This document shows, piece after piece, positions 1 through 9,813 of a stretch of 64,000 nucleotides of DNA. Below the pieces are notes generated by a model. It saw only the letters and a list, made by a program, of their open reading frames with translations, had not been told where the DNA came from and did no database searches. Source of the DNA: Arachidicoccus terrestris. Lineage in GTDB: Bacteria > Bacteroidota > Bacteroidia > Chitinophagales > Chitinophagaceae. Each line of letters opens with the position of its first letter. The first letter of the stretch is position 1. The position numbers and the translations under genes were made by a program. The stretch is taken from assembly GCF_020042345.1 (NCBI RefSeq), contig NZ_CP083387.1:4216001-4280000 (forward strand), given 5' to 3'.

Positions 1-516
1 TATCTGTCCGTGAAACAGCACATTGTCTACCAGTATAATACCTTTTGGGCTCAGCCTTTCCATTACGAGTTCATAATAATCGATATAACCGGTTTTGTCG
101 GCATCGATAAACACTAAATCCCATTTGTAATTCAGTGTAGGTATGGTTTCCACGGCATTTCCCCGGTGCAAATATATTTTATTTTTATGGATACTTCTGT
201 CGAAATATGATTGCGCAAGTCCGGCGTCTTCTTCTCTTAACTCCAGTGTATGCAATTCACCTTGCCCGGTTAAGCCCTCAGCCAGGCAAAGTGCACTATA
301 ACCGGTAAAAGTGCCGATCTCAAGAATATATTGTGGTTGCAGCATTTGGCTCAAAAAGGAAAGCAGCCTACCCTGTACATGGCCGCTGATCATGTGCGGT
401 TGACTATGGTTGGCATAAGTTTCTTTTTCTATTTCCTGCAAGAGCGGATCCGCAGGGGTGGTCATTTGATCGGTAAACTGTTCTACGGTTGGATGAATCA
501 AGTCCATAGTTATCAT
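1..516 (-). CDS. O-methyltransferase, class I SAM-dependent (3' end cut by window edge)
   Basis: The reverse strand reads 172 codons without a stop up to the left edge, so the C-terminus lies outside the window. The SAM-binding glycine-rich motif ILEIGTFTGYSA and the downstream VFIDADKTGY (an Asp-rich metal/SAM region) are those of the caffeoyl-CoA O-methyltransferase-like family 3, which methylates catechol-type hydroxyls with Mg2+ and SAM. Two in-frame starts are possible, at 516 and 507 (MIT-MDLIHP); neither has a clear ribosome-binding site, as is usual in Bacteroidota. The substrate cannot be inferred. The neighbouring symporter is on the same strand 80 bases downstream of nothing shared, so no operon is argued. 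Confidence 0.85.
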   Translation of the reverse strand, partial: MITMDLIHPTVEQFTDQMTTPADPLLQEIEKETYANHSQPHMISGHVQGRLLSFLSQMLQPQYILEIGTFTGYSALCLAEGLTGQGELHTLELREEDAGLAQSYFDRSIHKNKIYLHRGNAVETIPTLNYKWDLVFIDADKTGYIDYYELVMERLSPKGIILVDNVLFHGQI

Positions 517-595
517 TGTTATAGTAGGATATAGCCTTTACTGTTATTGTACTATTCCTTTTTATATATCTATATGTGGGGCCAAATCTTATTCC

Positions 596-2092
596 CTATA
601 TTCTGTCCGGCTGGCTGCCATGCAGGCCTGCGGATTCCCAGTCTTCGCTCTTGGATGGAGACGAGAAAAGCCACAATCCCAGCCAGGTAAGTCCGCCATT
701 AATAATAATCAGTTCCAGGCCGATTCTGAATTCGCCAAAAATATGTGCCTGGTTATAGTCGATCAACAGGCAGATCAGGGGAGCTGCAAAACAGATATAA
801 GGTACAAACCCGTCCCGAACCTTTCTTTTTGTAAAGATACCAAAAGCAAATAAACCCAGCAAAGGTCCATAAGTATATGTGGCCATTTTCAAAATGACAC
901 CGATCATGGAGTTGTCATTGATAACTTTAAAAACCAACACGAGGATCAGAAAACTGAAAGCGACCCATAAATGTACTTTCTTGCGGATAGATTGTTGTTT
1001 TGCCGTATCCCATTTATCCTGTCTTTTCATACCCAGGATATCGATACAGATCGAAGACGTTAGTGCGGTCATGGCACCATCGGCACTTGGAAATAAGGCG
1101 GAGATCAAGGCGATCAGAAATATAATACCAATTGCCGTGGGCATATGTTCCAGGGCAATGGTCGGAAATAACAGATCACCCGAGGCTGCGAGCTGTTCTC
1201 TTTCGCCATATAAATGGATCAGCCCTCCCATGTAAAGAAACAGTGTAATAACGATCAGGATAATAACCGAAAGTGTTACCATATTTTTCTGAGAATCCTT
1301 CAGATTGCTTACCGAAATGCTTTTCTGCATCATCTCCTGATCGATCCCTGTCATGGTAATCGTTATGAAAGCCCCGGCCAGTATCTGTTTGACAAAATAG
1401 TTTTTATCATTAAAATCCAGCCCGAATACCCGGGACAGCCCTTTGTCATGCATAGCTGTCAGGCTATCTGTTATATTCATATCCATATGGTAAAGCATAT
1501 AGATACTGCATATGATAAGCCCGGCCAGCATACAAGTAGTTTGCAGGGTATCAGTCCAGACGATGGTTTTAACACCACCTTCATATGTGTAAAGTATGAT
1601 CATGACCAGGATGATCAGGGTGGTAAACCAAAATGGGACATGCAGTTGATCCAAAATGATCTTTTGCAGGATAATGACCACAAGGTAGAGCCTGGCTGTT
1701 GCGCCCACCCATCTCGAGACGATAAAAAACAGAGAACCGGTTTTATAGGAAGCCATGCCCATCCGGGTACGAAGGTACCCGTATATGGAAGTGAGCTTTA
1801 AGCGATAGTAAAGCGGCAACAGTATAAAAGCAATAGCAATATAGCCAATTACATAGCCTAAGGTGATCTGGAGGTAACCGAAGGCATCATGGCCCACAGC
1901 ACCCGGCACACTGACAAATGTAACGCCGCTCAGTGAGGTGCCGATCATCCCGAACGCAACCAGCATCCAGTTACTGCTTCTGTTACCGATAAAAAAAGAG
2001 TCATTATTGCTGCCCTTAGAGGTTTTCCAGGACACAAACAGCAGTAGCAGAAAATAGGCAAAAACAATAGTCAGTAATAGGGATGCAGACAT
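596..2092 (-). CDS. Sodium:solute symporter (SSS family)
   Basis: An integral membrane protein of 498 residues with about 13 hydrophobic segments and the SSS-family core (GTSLSGVTFVSVPG in TM2 region, DTLQTT before a later helix, SALFPSADGAMTALTSS near TM8, where Ser/Thr residues of the Na2 site sit). It should couple Na+ influx to uptake of a sugar, sialic acid or similar solute; the substrate is not evident. An in-frame ATG exists at 2116, but the -7 box TATATTTG lies at 2121-2114, so transcription would begin near 2107 and the start must be the ATG at 2092 (MSASLLLTIV). It is divergently arranged from the acetyltransferase gene. Confidence 0.9.
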   Translation of the reverse strand: MSASLLLTIVFAYFLLLLFVSWKTSKGSNNDSFFIGNRSSNWMLVAFGMIGTSLSGVTFVSVPGAVGHDAFGYLQITLGYVIGYIAIAFILLPLYYRLKLTSIYGYLRTRMGMASYKTGSLFFIVSRWVGATARLYLVVIILQKIILDQLHVPFWFTTLIILVMIILYTYEGGVKTIVWTDTLQTTCMLAGLIICSIYMLYHMDMNITDSLTAMHDKGLSRVFGLDFNDKNYFVKQILAGAFITITMTGIDQEMMQKSISVSNLKDSQKNMVTLSVIILIVITLFLYMGGLIHLYGEREQLAASGDLLFPTIALEHMPTAIGIIFLIALISALFPSADGAMTALTSSICIDILGMKRQDKWDTAKQQSIRKKVHLWVAFSFLILVLVFKVINDNSMIGVILKMATYTYGPLLGLFAFGIFTKRKVRDGFVPYICFAAPLICLLIDYNQAHIFGEFRIGLELIIINGGLTWLGLWLFSSPSKSEDWESAGLHGSQPDRI

Positions 2093-2113
2093 AACTAATT
2101 TTATATTATATAA

Positions 2114-2121
2114 CAAATATA
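2114..2121 (-). promoter_or_regulatory. -7 box (TATATTTG) for the symporter gene
   Basis: The minus strand reads TATATTTG, matching the Bacteroidota -7 consensus TAnnTTTG, about 22 bases upstream of the ATG at 2092. It overlaps the alternative upstream ATG at 2116, which argues against that start. No convincing -33 TTG is seen. Confidence 0.5.
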
Positions 2122-2162
2122 GCCTTCTATATTTAAAAATGGGTTCTTAAGAGGGATTGATT

Positions 2163-2170
2163 TAATTTTG
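2163..2170 (+). promoter_or_regulatory. -7 box (TAATTTTG) for the acetyltransferase gene; leaderless or nearly so
   Basis: TAATTTTG ends only four bases before the ATG at 2175. If used, the transcript would begin at or just before the start codon, giving a leaderless message. This also fixes 2175 as the start. Confidence 0.5.
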
Positions 2171-2174
2171 CAAG

Positions 2175-2642
2175 ATGGAATATATCATTAGGTGCAAAGA
2201 ATTTAAAGAGCTGTCACTGACAGAACTGTACCGGATTTTACAGATCCGCAATCAGGTATTCTATGTGGAACAACGTTGTGATGATCTGGATCTCGATGAC
2301 AAAGACCAGGAAAGCCTGCATTTGACGATCTATGACAAGGATATCCTGGTGGGCTATGCCCGACTGTTGCCGGCCGGCCTCTCCTATCCGGAAATGTCTG
2401 TCGGTCGTGTGGCGGTCAGTGCGAGCTATCGGGGCCGGCAATTAGGCCGGTTACTGATGGAGAAATCCATTCAATGTCTGGAACAACATTATGGTAAGGG
2501 GGCCATTAAAATTAGTGCACAGGCCTATTTAGAGCAGTTTTACGGATCTTTGGGCTTTGAGACCATTAGTGATATATATATGGAGGCGGGAATCGAGCAT
2601 TTAAAAATGCTGAGACCGGCTCCCATAACGGCTACCTCCTGA
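2175..2642 (+). CDS. GNAT family N-acetyltransferase, ElaA-like
   Basis: A 155-residue single-domain protein. The N-terminal LYRILQIRNQVFYVEQ followed by an Asp-rich stretch (DDLDLDDKD) and the acetyl-CoA motif VGRVAVSASYRGRQLGRLL match the ElaA subfamily of GNAT acetyltransferases, whose physiological acceptor is not established. The R-x-x-R-G-x-x-L-G/R pyrophosphate-binding loop is intact. Length equals that of E. coli ElaA. The gene sits 28 bases before ispH and may be co-transcribed with it. Confidence 0.9.
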   Translation: MEYIIRCKEFKELSLTELYRILQIRNQVFYVEQRCDDLDLDDKDQESLHLTIYDKDILVGYARLLPAGLSYPEMSVGRVAVSASYRGRQLGRLLMEKSIQCLEQHYGKGAIKISAQAYLEQFYGSLGFETISDIYMEAGIEHLKMLRPAPITATS

Positions 2643-2670
2643 CCCTCTAATTTGTAGTTAACGCATAATC

Positions 2671-3915
2671 ATGAAGCAGTTTAATGTACCCAGTATATAT
2701 CGAAGTGAGCTTATCAGTGCTATTAAAAATAAAAGGCGCCTGCAGGATAAGCTAAAAAAGGACTTTAGCCCCACGCTGCTGGATTTTGGTGCCGTTCAGA
2801 TTTTTTTGGCCCGCCATTTTGGTTTTTGTTACGGTGTTGAAAATGCTATTGAGATTGCCTTTAATATTATTGAAGCACATCCCGACCGGCAGATTTATCT
2901 GCTTAGCGAGATGATTCATAATCCTCAGGTCAATGCAGACCTGGCTCAGCGGGGGGTCAAATTCTTGCAAGATACCTATGGAAGGCAGCTAATTCCCTTT
3001 GATCAGATCACCTCCGAGGATATAGTGGTAATACCGGCCTTTGGCACGACCCTGGAGGTAGAAGCATTATTACATAAAAAAGGTATCCAGACAGAAAAAT
3101 ACAATACCACCTGTCCTTTTGTGGAGAAGGTATGGAATCGCAGCGAACAGATTGCCAGAAAAGGCTACAGTATTGTTGTCCATGGCAAACCCCGCCATGA
3201 AGAGACAAGGGCAACTTTCTCCCATGCTTCTGCCAAGACGCCGACCGTTATTGTCAATGATATGCATGAAGCGTCCTTATTGGCTGCATTTATCCGGGCG
3301 GAGCGCTCCCCGCTGGAATTCTATGAGCTCTTTAAAGGTAAATATTCTGATGGATTTGACGTAGAAAAGGATCTTAGATGCCTGGGAGTGGTCAATCAGA
3401 CAACACAGTTAGCCAGTGAAACGCAGGCTATCTCAGATTTTTTGAAAAAGACGATCAAAGATCATTACGGCCTGGACGATACCAATTTGGCTGAACATTT
3501 TGCTGATACCAGGGATACATTATGTTATGCTACTAATGATAACCAGTCTGCCGTAAGTGGCATGCTGGATACAGAAGCCGATTTTGCTATTGTTGTAGGT
3601 GGCTACAATAGCAGCAATACTTCACATCTGGTAGAGCTCTGCGCAGAGAAGCTCCCTACCTACTTTATCAACCATGCTTCCAGGATATTGTCTGCAACAG
3701 CGATTGAAACCTGCGATTGGCAGACAAAGAAGATAAGCCGGGTTGATGGATTTATGGGAGAGAGAAGACCCGCTAAAATACTCATTACCAGTGGTGCCAG
3801 CTGCCCCGATTCGATTGTTCAGGAGGTAATCTATCGATTATTGGATCTTTTAAATTGTAAAGATAAGATTGTACAGGTTGCAGCTCAGTTTGGTGAAGAA
3901 CCTATCATAGATTAG
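2671..3915 (+). CDS. ispH: 4-hydroxy-3-methylbut-2-enyl diphosphate reductase
   Basis: IspH catalyses the last step of the MEP pathway, reducing HMBPP to IPP and DMAPP with a [4Fe-4S] cluster in the cytosol. At 414 residues this is the long form found in cyanobacteria, plants and many Bacteroidota, rather than the about 315-residue E. coli type. The three cluster cysteines are visible: C53 (FGFCYGV), C148 (NTTCPFVEKVW) and C378 (SGASCPDS). The conserved TTQLASET segment (substrate Thr) is present, with the family-typical insertion before it. The first 45 residues are an extension that carries no recognised domain. Confidence 0.96.
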   Translation: MKQFNVPSIYRSELISAIKNKRRLQDKLKKDFSPTLLDFGAVQIFLARHFGFCYGVENAIEIAFNIIEAHPDRQIYLLSEMIHNPQVNADLAQRGVKFLQDTYGRQLIPFDQITSEDIVVIPAFGTTLEVEALLHKKGIQTEKYNTTCPFVEKVWNRSEQIARKGYSIVVHGKPRHEETRATFSHASAKTPTVIVNDMHEASLLAAFIRAERSPLEFYELFKGKYSDGFDVEKDLRCLGVVNQTTQLASETQAISDFLKKTIKDHYGLDDTNLAEHFADTRDTLCYATNDNQSAVSGMLDTEADFAIVVGGYNSSNTSHLVELCAEKLPTYFINHASRILSATAIETCDWQTKKISRVDGFMGERRPAKILITSGASCPDSIVQEVIYRLLDLLNCKDKIVQVAAQFGEEPIID

Positions 3916-5670
<1,755 letters not shown>

Positions 5671-5712
5671 CCCGGAAACTTGCTTTACAGCACGCTTTAA
5701 CCAAATCAAAAA

Positions 5713-6843
5713 ATGAAAAGAATTGAACTTGTCTCTTCCAAAAAGGAGTTAAAGGATTTTGTTGATTTTCCGCATGATTTATATAAAGATGAGCCGACTT
5801 ACGTACCGGAACTGTTTATCGCTCAGAAGGATTTATTGACACCTTCCAAGCATCCGTTTCATGAAAATGGCGAAATGCAGTTATACCTGTGCTATGATGA
5901 TGATAAAATCGTCGGCCGGATTGCCGGTATCATCAATCAAAATCATAATAATTTCAATAAGGTAAATGACGGGTTCTTCGGTTTCTTTGATTGTGTCAAT
6001 GATCAACAGGTTGCAGATCTGCTTTTGGATGCTGTTGAAAAATGGTTGAAGGGAAAGGGAGTAACGGATCATATCGTAGGTCCCATGAATCCTTCTACCA
6101 ATGAGACCTGCGGGATGTTGGTGGATGGTTTCTCTAGGCCTCCGATGGTGATGATGACCCATAACGCTTCCTACTACCCTGCTCTTGTTGAGGCGCATGG
6201 TTATCAGAAGCAGACAGATATACTTGCCTACTTGTATCAGGTAGATAATTATAATGACAGCCGGATCAGAAGGCTCCACGAGCTGACCCAAATAAAACTG
6301 GACAAAAGAAAGATTATTATCCGCAAGATCAATATGAAAGATTTTCAAAATGAAGCGGATAAAATCAAAGCGGTTTATAATTCCGCCTGGGATAAGAATC
6401 TGGGATTTTATCCCATGACAGATAAAGAATTTAATTATACGGCTAAGGACCTTAAGATGATCCTTGATCCGGATTTCTGTATTGTTGCGGAGCATGAAGG
6501 CGAAATCGTCGGATTTGCCCTTGCCCTGCCTAATATTAACGAGGTACTCAAAAAGATCAAAAGAGGCCGTCTTTTTCCGACTGGTATCTTTAAACTCCTA
6601 ATGGGTAAGAACAAAGTAACCAGCATGCGTATCATTATGCTGGGTGTTATTGAGGGGTATCGTAAGATTGGAGTAGAAATGGCTTTTTATACCTCAATTA
6701 TAGATGAGGTCGTCAAGAAAAAACGGATTAAGGAGGTGGAAGCCTCCTGGGTACTGGAGGGTAACCTGCTGATGAATAAAGCTATTCAGGATATTGGTGG
6801 GGTGCCCTATAAAAGGTACAGAATATACGAGAAAAAGATATGA
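5713..6843 (+). CDS. GNAT-fold acyltransferase, candidate bacterial ceramide synthase
   Basis: A 376-residue cytosolic protein with a GNAT-like C-terminal half (IVAEHEGEIVGFALALPNINEV, then LGVIEGYRKIGVEMAFY resembling the acyl-CoA binding strand-loop-helix). No membrane segments are apparent. Bacterial ceramide synthase (bCerS) described in Caulobacter is a GNAT-type N-acyltransferase unrelated to the eukaryotic membrane enzyme. A protein of this type directly after spt and overlapping a reductase gene by four bases is best read as the enzyme that N-acylates the long-chain base. This is inference from fold and context. The acceptor has not been shown. Confidence 0.72.
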   Translation: MKRIELVSSKKELKDFVDFPHDLYKDEPTYVPELFIAQKDLLTPSKHPFHENGEMQLYLCYDDDKIVGRIAGIINQNHNNFNKVNDGFFGFFDCVNDQQVADLLLDAVEKWLKGKGVTDHIVGPMNPSTNETCGMLVDGFSRPPMVMMTHNASYYPALVEAHGYQKQTDILAYLYQVDNYNDSRIRRLHELTQIKLDKRKIIIRKINMKDFQNEADKIKAVYNSAWDKNLGFYPMTDKEFNYTAKDLKMILDPDFCIVAEHEGEIVGFALALPNINEVLKKIKRGRLFPTGIFKLLMGKNKVTSMRIIMLGVIEGYRKIGVEMAFYTSIIDEVVKKKRIKEVEASWVLEGNLLMNKAIQDIGGVPYKRYRIYEKKI

Positions 6844-7823
6844 TAAATAAAAAACTATTGATCACAGGAGCGAATGGTTTTGTGGGCTCGCATCTTGCAG
6901 AAATGGCCCTGGACAATGGTTTTGAGGTTTTTGCGGCGGTGCGTAAAACCAGCGACCTTCAGTTTTTGGACGGACTGAAAGTTACTTTGGTGTATCCCGA
7001 TTACAGAAATGTCAACAGTGTCACCGCCCTGTTGGACCAACAGGGAATCACCCATATTGCCCATGTGGCAGGTATGACTAAAGGCAGGACCGCACAAGAT
7101 TATACAGAGGCCAATGCCACCGTTACCGTCTCGTTGGCCCAAGCCGCACTGGCAGTTAAAAACCCTATCCAGAAATTCGTATTTGTCAGTTCCATGGCAG
7201 TCATGGGACCGACGGATGCTGACTTGCAGTTAACAGAGGAAACATTACCCGAGCCGGTTACTTTGTATGGCAAAAGTAAATGGCTGGCTGAGCAATACCT
7301 GGAACAATATCCTGCCTTGCCGTTGATTACACTCCGGCCGACCGCAGTCTATGGTCCCAGAGAAAAAGATATGCTGATCGTTATCAACATGGTGCGAAAA
7401 GGCTGGGAGCTTTATTTAGGAAGCGCTCCGCAAAAACTCAGCTTTATCTACGTTAAAGATCTTTGTCAAGCAATATTGTTGGCTTTAAATAGCCCTGTCA
7501 ACCGCAGGACCTATCTGTTAAGTGATGGGATGAATTATGACCGGTATGATTTTGCCAATCAGGTCAAAAAAGACTTGGGGCGAAAAACGGTCCGGATGCA
7601 TATACCGGTTGGGTTAGTGTCGGGTTTTCTGAGTATTTTGGAAAAACTGATGCCTTCCAGGACCTCCATCCTGAACAAGGACAAATTAAAGGAGCTTACA
7701 GGCAGTTGGGCCTGTCGTATCGATAAAGCAACAAATGAGCTGGGATTCAACCCTCAGTATCGTTTAGATAAAGGCACGGGTGAAACCATTGCCTGGAATC
7801 AGGCCAGAAACTGGTCCTCATAG
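6840..7823 (+). CDS. NAD(P)-dependent epimerase/dehydratase-type reductase, candidate ceramide/ketosphinganine reductase
   Basis: An extended short-chain dehydrogenase of 327 residues: Rossmann motif G10-x2-G13-x2-G16 (ITGANGFVGSHL), catalytic S117/S118 and Y143-x3-K147 (TLYGKSKWLAE), then LRPTAVYGPRE. Its ATG overlaps the preceding stop (ATGA at 6840-6843), so the two are translationally coupled. CerR, the bacterial reductase that removes the 3-keto group during ceramide synthesis, belongs to this superfamily and is encoded near spt in other sphingolipid producers. The assignment to that step is therefore contextual, while the SDR assignment is firm. Confidence 0.8.
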   Translation: MINKKLLITGANGFVGSHLAEMALDNGFEVFAAVRKTSDLQFLDGLKVTLVYPDYRNVNSVTALLDQQGITHIAHVAGMTKGRTAQDYTEANATVTVSLAQAALAVKNPIQKFVFVSSMAVMGPTDADLQLTEETLPEPVTLYGKSKWLAEQYLEQYPALPLITLRPTAVYGPREKDMLIVINMVRKGWELYLGSAPQKLSFIYVKDLCQAILLALNSPVNRRTYLLSDGMNYDRYDFANQVKKDLGRKTVRMHIPVGLVSGFLSILEKLMPSRTSILNKDKLKELTGSWACRIDKATNELGFNPQYRLDKGTGETIAWNQARNWSS

Positions 7824-7898
7824 CATAAGGCAAGTAATTTTTGTAAGAGATACTGCATTTTCCGGGAAGTATCTTAAAATTTACAAAAATTATAATTT

Positions 7899-7934
7899 AA
7901 ACATTTGTTTGTTTTAAACAATTGTTTAATTTTG
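7899..7934 (+). promoter_or_regulatory. Promoter with tandem dyads upstream of inositol-3-phosphate synthase
   Basis: A near-ideal promoter: TTTG at 7904-7907, a 19-base spacer and TAATTTTG at 7927-7934. Two copies of the dyad AAACA-N2-TGTTT overlap it, at 7899-7910 and 7916-7927, 17 bases apart. The second is the core of the perfect 16-bp palindrome TTAAACAATTGTTTAA (7914-7929). The placement over the -33/-7 region suggests a repressor site. The regulator is unknown. Confidence 0.55.
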
Positions 7935-8011
7935 CCGCGAACTATGGATGAGGTTCTGGTAAATTTACGTTTGGTAGTTTTTACTAATATAACACAATAA
8001 AATAGTACTCA

Positions 8012-9331
8012 ATGAAACAAAATGTTCAACCCGCTGAGGGTAAGTTGGGAATACTCATTCCTGGTTTAGGGGCGGTAGCCACTACATTAATTGCGGGCGT
8101 TATTGCCAGCAGAAGAGGTTTAGCTGAGCCGGTGGGTTCTCTGACACAGACCGGTCATATCCGTATTGGAAAAAGAACTGAAAATAATTACCCGAAAATA
8201 AAGGATTTTGTTCCCGTTGCAAAGCTCGAGGATATCGTATTTGGTGGCTGGGATGTATATGAGGATAATGTATATCAGGCAGCTAGTGTGGCCAAAGTAC
8301 TGGATCAGCATTTACTGGATTCAATTAAGGATGAGTTGGAACAGATCGCTCCGATGAAGGCGGTATTTGACAAAAGCTATGTAGAGAATCTGGATGGGCA
8401 CCATGTAAAAACCGCGGATTCTAAATGGGATCTGGCACAACAGACGATCAAAGATATCCAGGATTTTAAAGAAAAAAATGGCCTTAACCGTATTGTGGTC
8501 ATCTGGTGTGGTTCTACTGAGAAATACTTTGAACCCTCTGAAATCCATGAAACTGTAGAAGCTTTTGAAGCAGCACTGAAAAACAACGATGACAGGATCG
8601 CTCCCAGCATGATCTATGCCTATGCTGCGTTGGTACAGGGCATCCCGTATGTTAATGGTGCGCCTAACCTAACTGTTGATACGCGTGCGCTGGTACAATT
8701 GTCTAAAGATACGAATACGCCAATTGCCGGTAAAGACTTCAAGACAGGACAAACTTTAATGAAAACCATTCTGGCTCCAGGCCTGGAGGCACGTTCTTTA
8801 GGCGTCAGAGGCTGGTTCTCCACCAATATCCTGGGTAACAGAGATGGACTGGTGCTGGACAGACCAGAAAATTTCAAAACCAAAGAAGTTTCGAAATTAG
8901 GTGTGCTGGAAGATATCCTGCGTCCTGACCTGCATCCTGAATTATATGGTGATCTGTATCATAAGATCCGTATCAACTATTATCCTCCACACGGTGATAA
9001 CAAAGAAAGCTGGGATAACATTGATATCTTTGGCTGGTTAGGTTACCCGATGCAGATCAAAATCAATTTCCTGTGCCGAGATTCAATTCTGGCAGCACCG
9101 GTTGCGCTGGATCTGGCGCTGTTTGCTGATCTGGCCAAACGTGCAGGTATGAAAGGCATTCAGGAATGGTTATCCTTCTATCTGAAATCTCCTCAGACAA
9201 AAGAAGGGTTGCGTCCGGAAAATGACATTTTTAAACAATTGATCAAATTGCAGAATACTTTACGCTATATGATGGGTGAAGAACTGATCACACATCTGGG
9301 TCTGGATTATTATGAAGAAGATGAAGCGTAA
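8012..9331 (+). CDS. myo-Inositol-3-phosphate synthase (MIPS/INO1)
   Basis: MIPS converts glucose-6-phosphate to 1D-myo-inositol 3-phosphate through an NAD-bound oxidation-aldol-reduction cycle. The 439-residue protein has the N-terminal NAD loop GLGAVATTLIAGV (residues 18-30), VNGAPNLTVDT, and the family block DGLVLDRPENFKTKE. The stretch HGDNKESWDNIDIFGWLG is typical of the catalytic domain. Length fits the prokaryotic class. It lies 188 bases after the ceramide operon behind its own promoter. In Bacteroides a MIPS gene feeds inositol-lipid synthesis, which agrees with the phosphatidyltransferase operon 10 kb away here. Confidence 0.93.
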   Translation: MKQNVQPAEGKLGILIPGLGAVATTLIAGVIASRRGLAEPVGSLTQTGHIRIGKRTENNYPKIKDFVPVAKLEDIVFGGWDVYEDNVYQAASVAKVLDQHLLDSIKDELEQIAPMKAVFDKSYVENLDGHHVKTADSKWDLAQQTIKDIQDFKEKNGLNRIVVIWCGSTEKYFEPSEIHETVEAFEAALKNNDDRIAPSMIYAYAALVQGIPYVNGAPNLTVDTRALVQLSKDTNTPIAGKDFKTGQTLMKTILAPGLEARSLGVRGWFSTNILGNRDGLVLDRPENFKTKEVSKLGVLEDILRPDLHPELYGDLYHKIRINYYPPHGDNKESWDNIDIFGWLGYPMQIKINFLCRDSILAAPVALDLALFADLAKRAGMKGIQEWLSFYLKSPQTKEGLRPENDIFKQLIKLQNTLRYMMGEELITHLGLDYYEEDEA

Positions 9332-9813
9332 ATAAATGATTTTTCCGATGTTCTTTGAACAGTGGAAAAATCGATCTAAACAAGGTATACTGATTTGTAT
9401 ATAAAACAGTTGGATTCATCCGCCATCTGTTCCGGTAAGGGAATGGAGCCCTTAGCAGAAGTAAACTCAGATGGCGGATCACCTTGTTTAATGAACTAAA
9501 TAGAACAGAAGTTTAGATAGTGATATCTACTTGTAATTTTAAAGGGTTTTTTCAGGGCATTTGATCAGTTTTTTAAAGAGGATCGTATTAGTTTAAAATG
9601 CTAGATCAGTGGGTATGAATCTTGGCAGTATAATAGGTTGAAAAGGCTGTATCTGAGTTTGTGGAGTAGTTGTTGTGATAGAGAAGCAAACGGCTCATTT
9701 ATGGTTCTTGAAAAAATATTTTACCAATAGCGGTGGATGGTGCGCCCTATATCTGATAAAACAGGTAGCCGGCTGTTACATTCACTTTAGCTACAACGTT
9801 AGAAGAGAAACAA
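9332..9813. other. 480-bp intergenic region carrying a branched inverted-repeat element
   Basis: Apart from the structured element at 9377-9490 (listed separately), no gene, promoter consensus or repeat was recognised. Reading frames here are short and broken. Confidence 0.5.
9377..9490. repeat. Branched inverted-repeat element or structured RNA (114 nt)
   Basis: Four nested pairings can be read directly. The outer stem TAAACAAGGT (9377-9386) pairs perfectly with 9481-9490. A 4-bp hairpin ATAC/GTAT lies at 9387-9400. A perfect 12-bp stem ATCCGCCATCTG (9418-9429) pairs with 9468-9479. Inside it TAAGGG (9436-9441) pairs with CCCTTA (9449-9454). Together they form a three-way junction. No long U-run follows, so a simple terminator for the MIPS gene is not the obvious reading. 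It could be a small RNA, a processing site or a short palindromic mobile element. Flanking target duplications were not seen. Confidence 0.5.

Noticed and set aside
1214-1801. 195-aa open frame on the + strand
   Set aside because: It is antisense to the symporter gene, which has full family motifs; the translation is rich in His/Gln/Asp with no domain.
5881-6495. 204-aa open frame on the - strand
   Set aside because: It is antisense to the candidate ceramide synthase and low-complexity in Ile; no motif.
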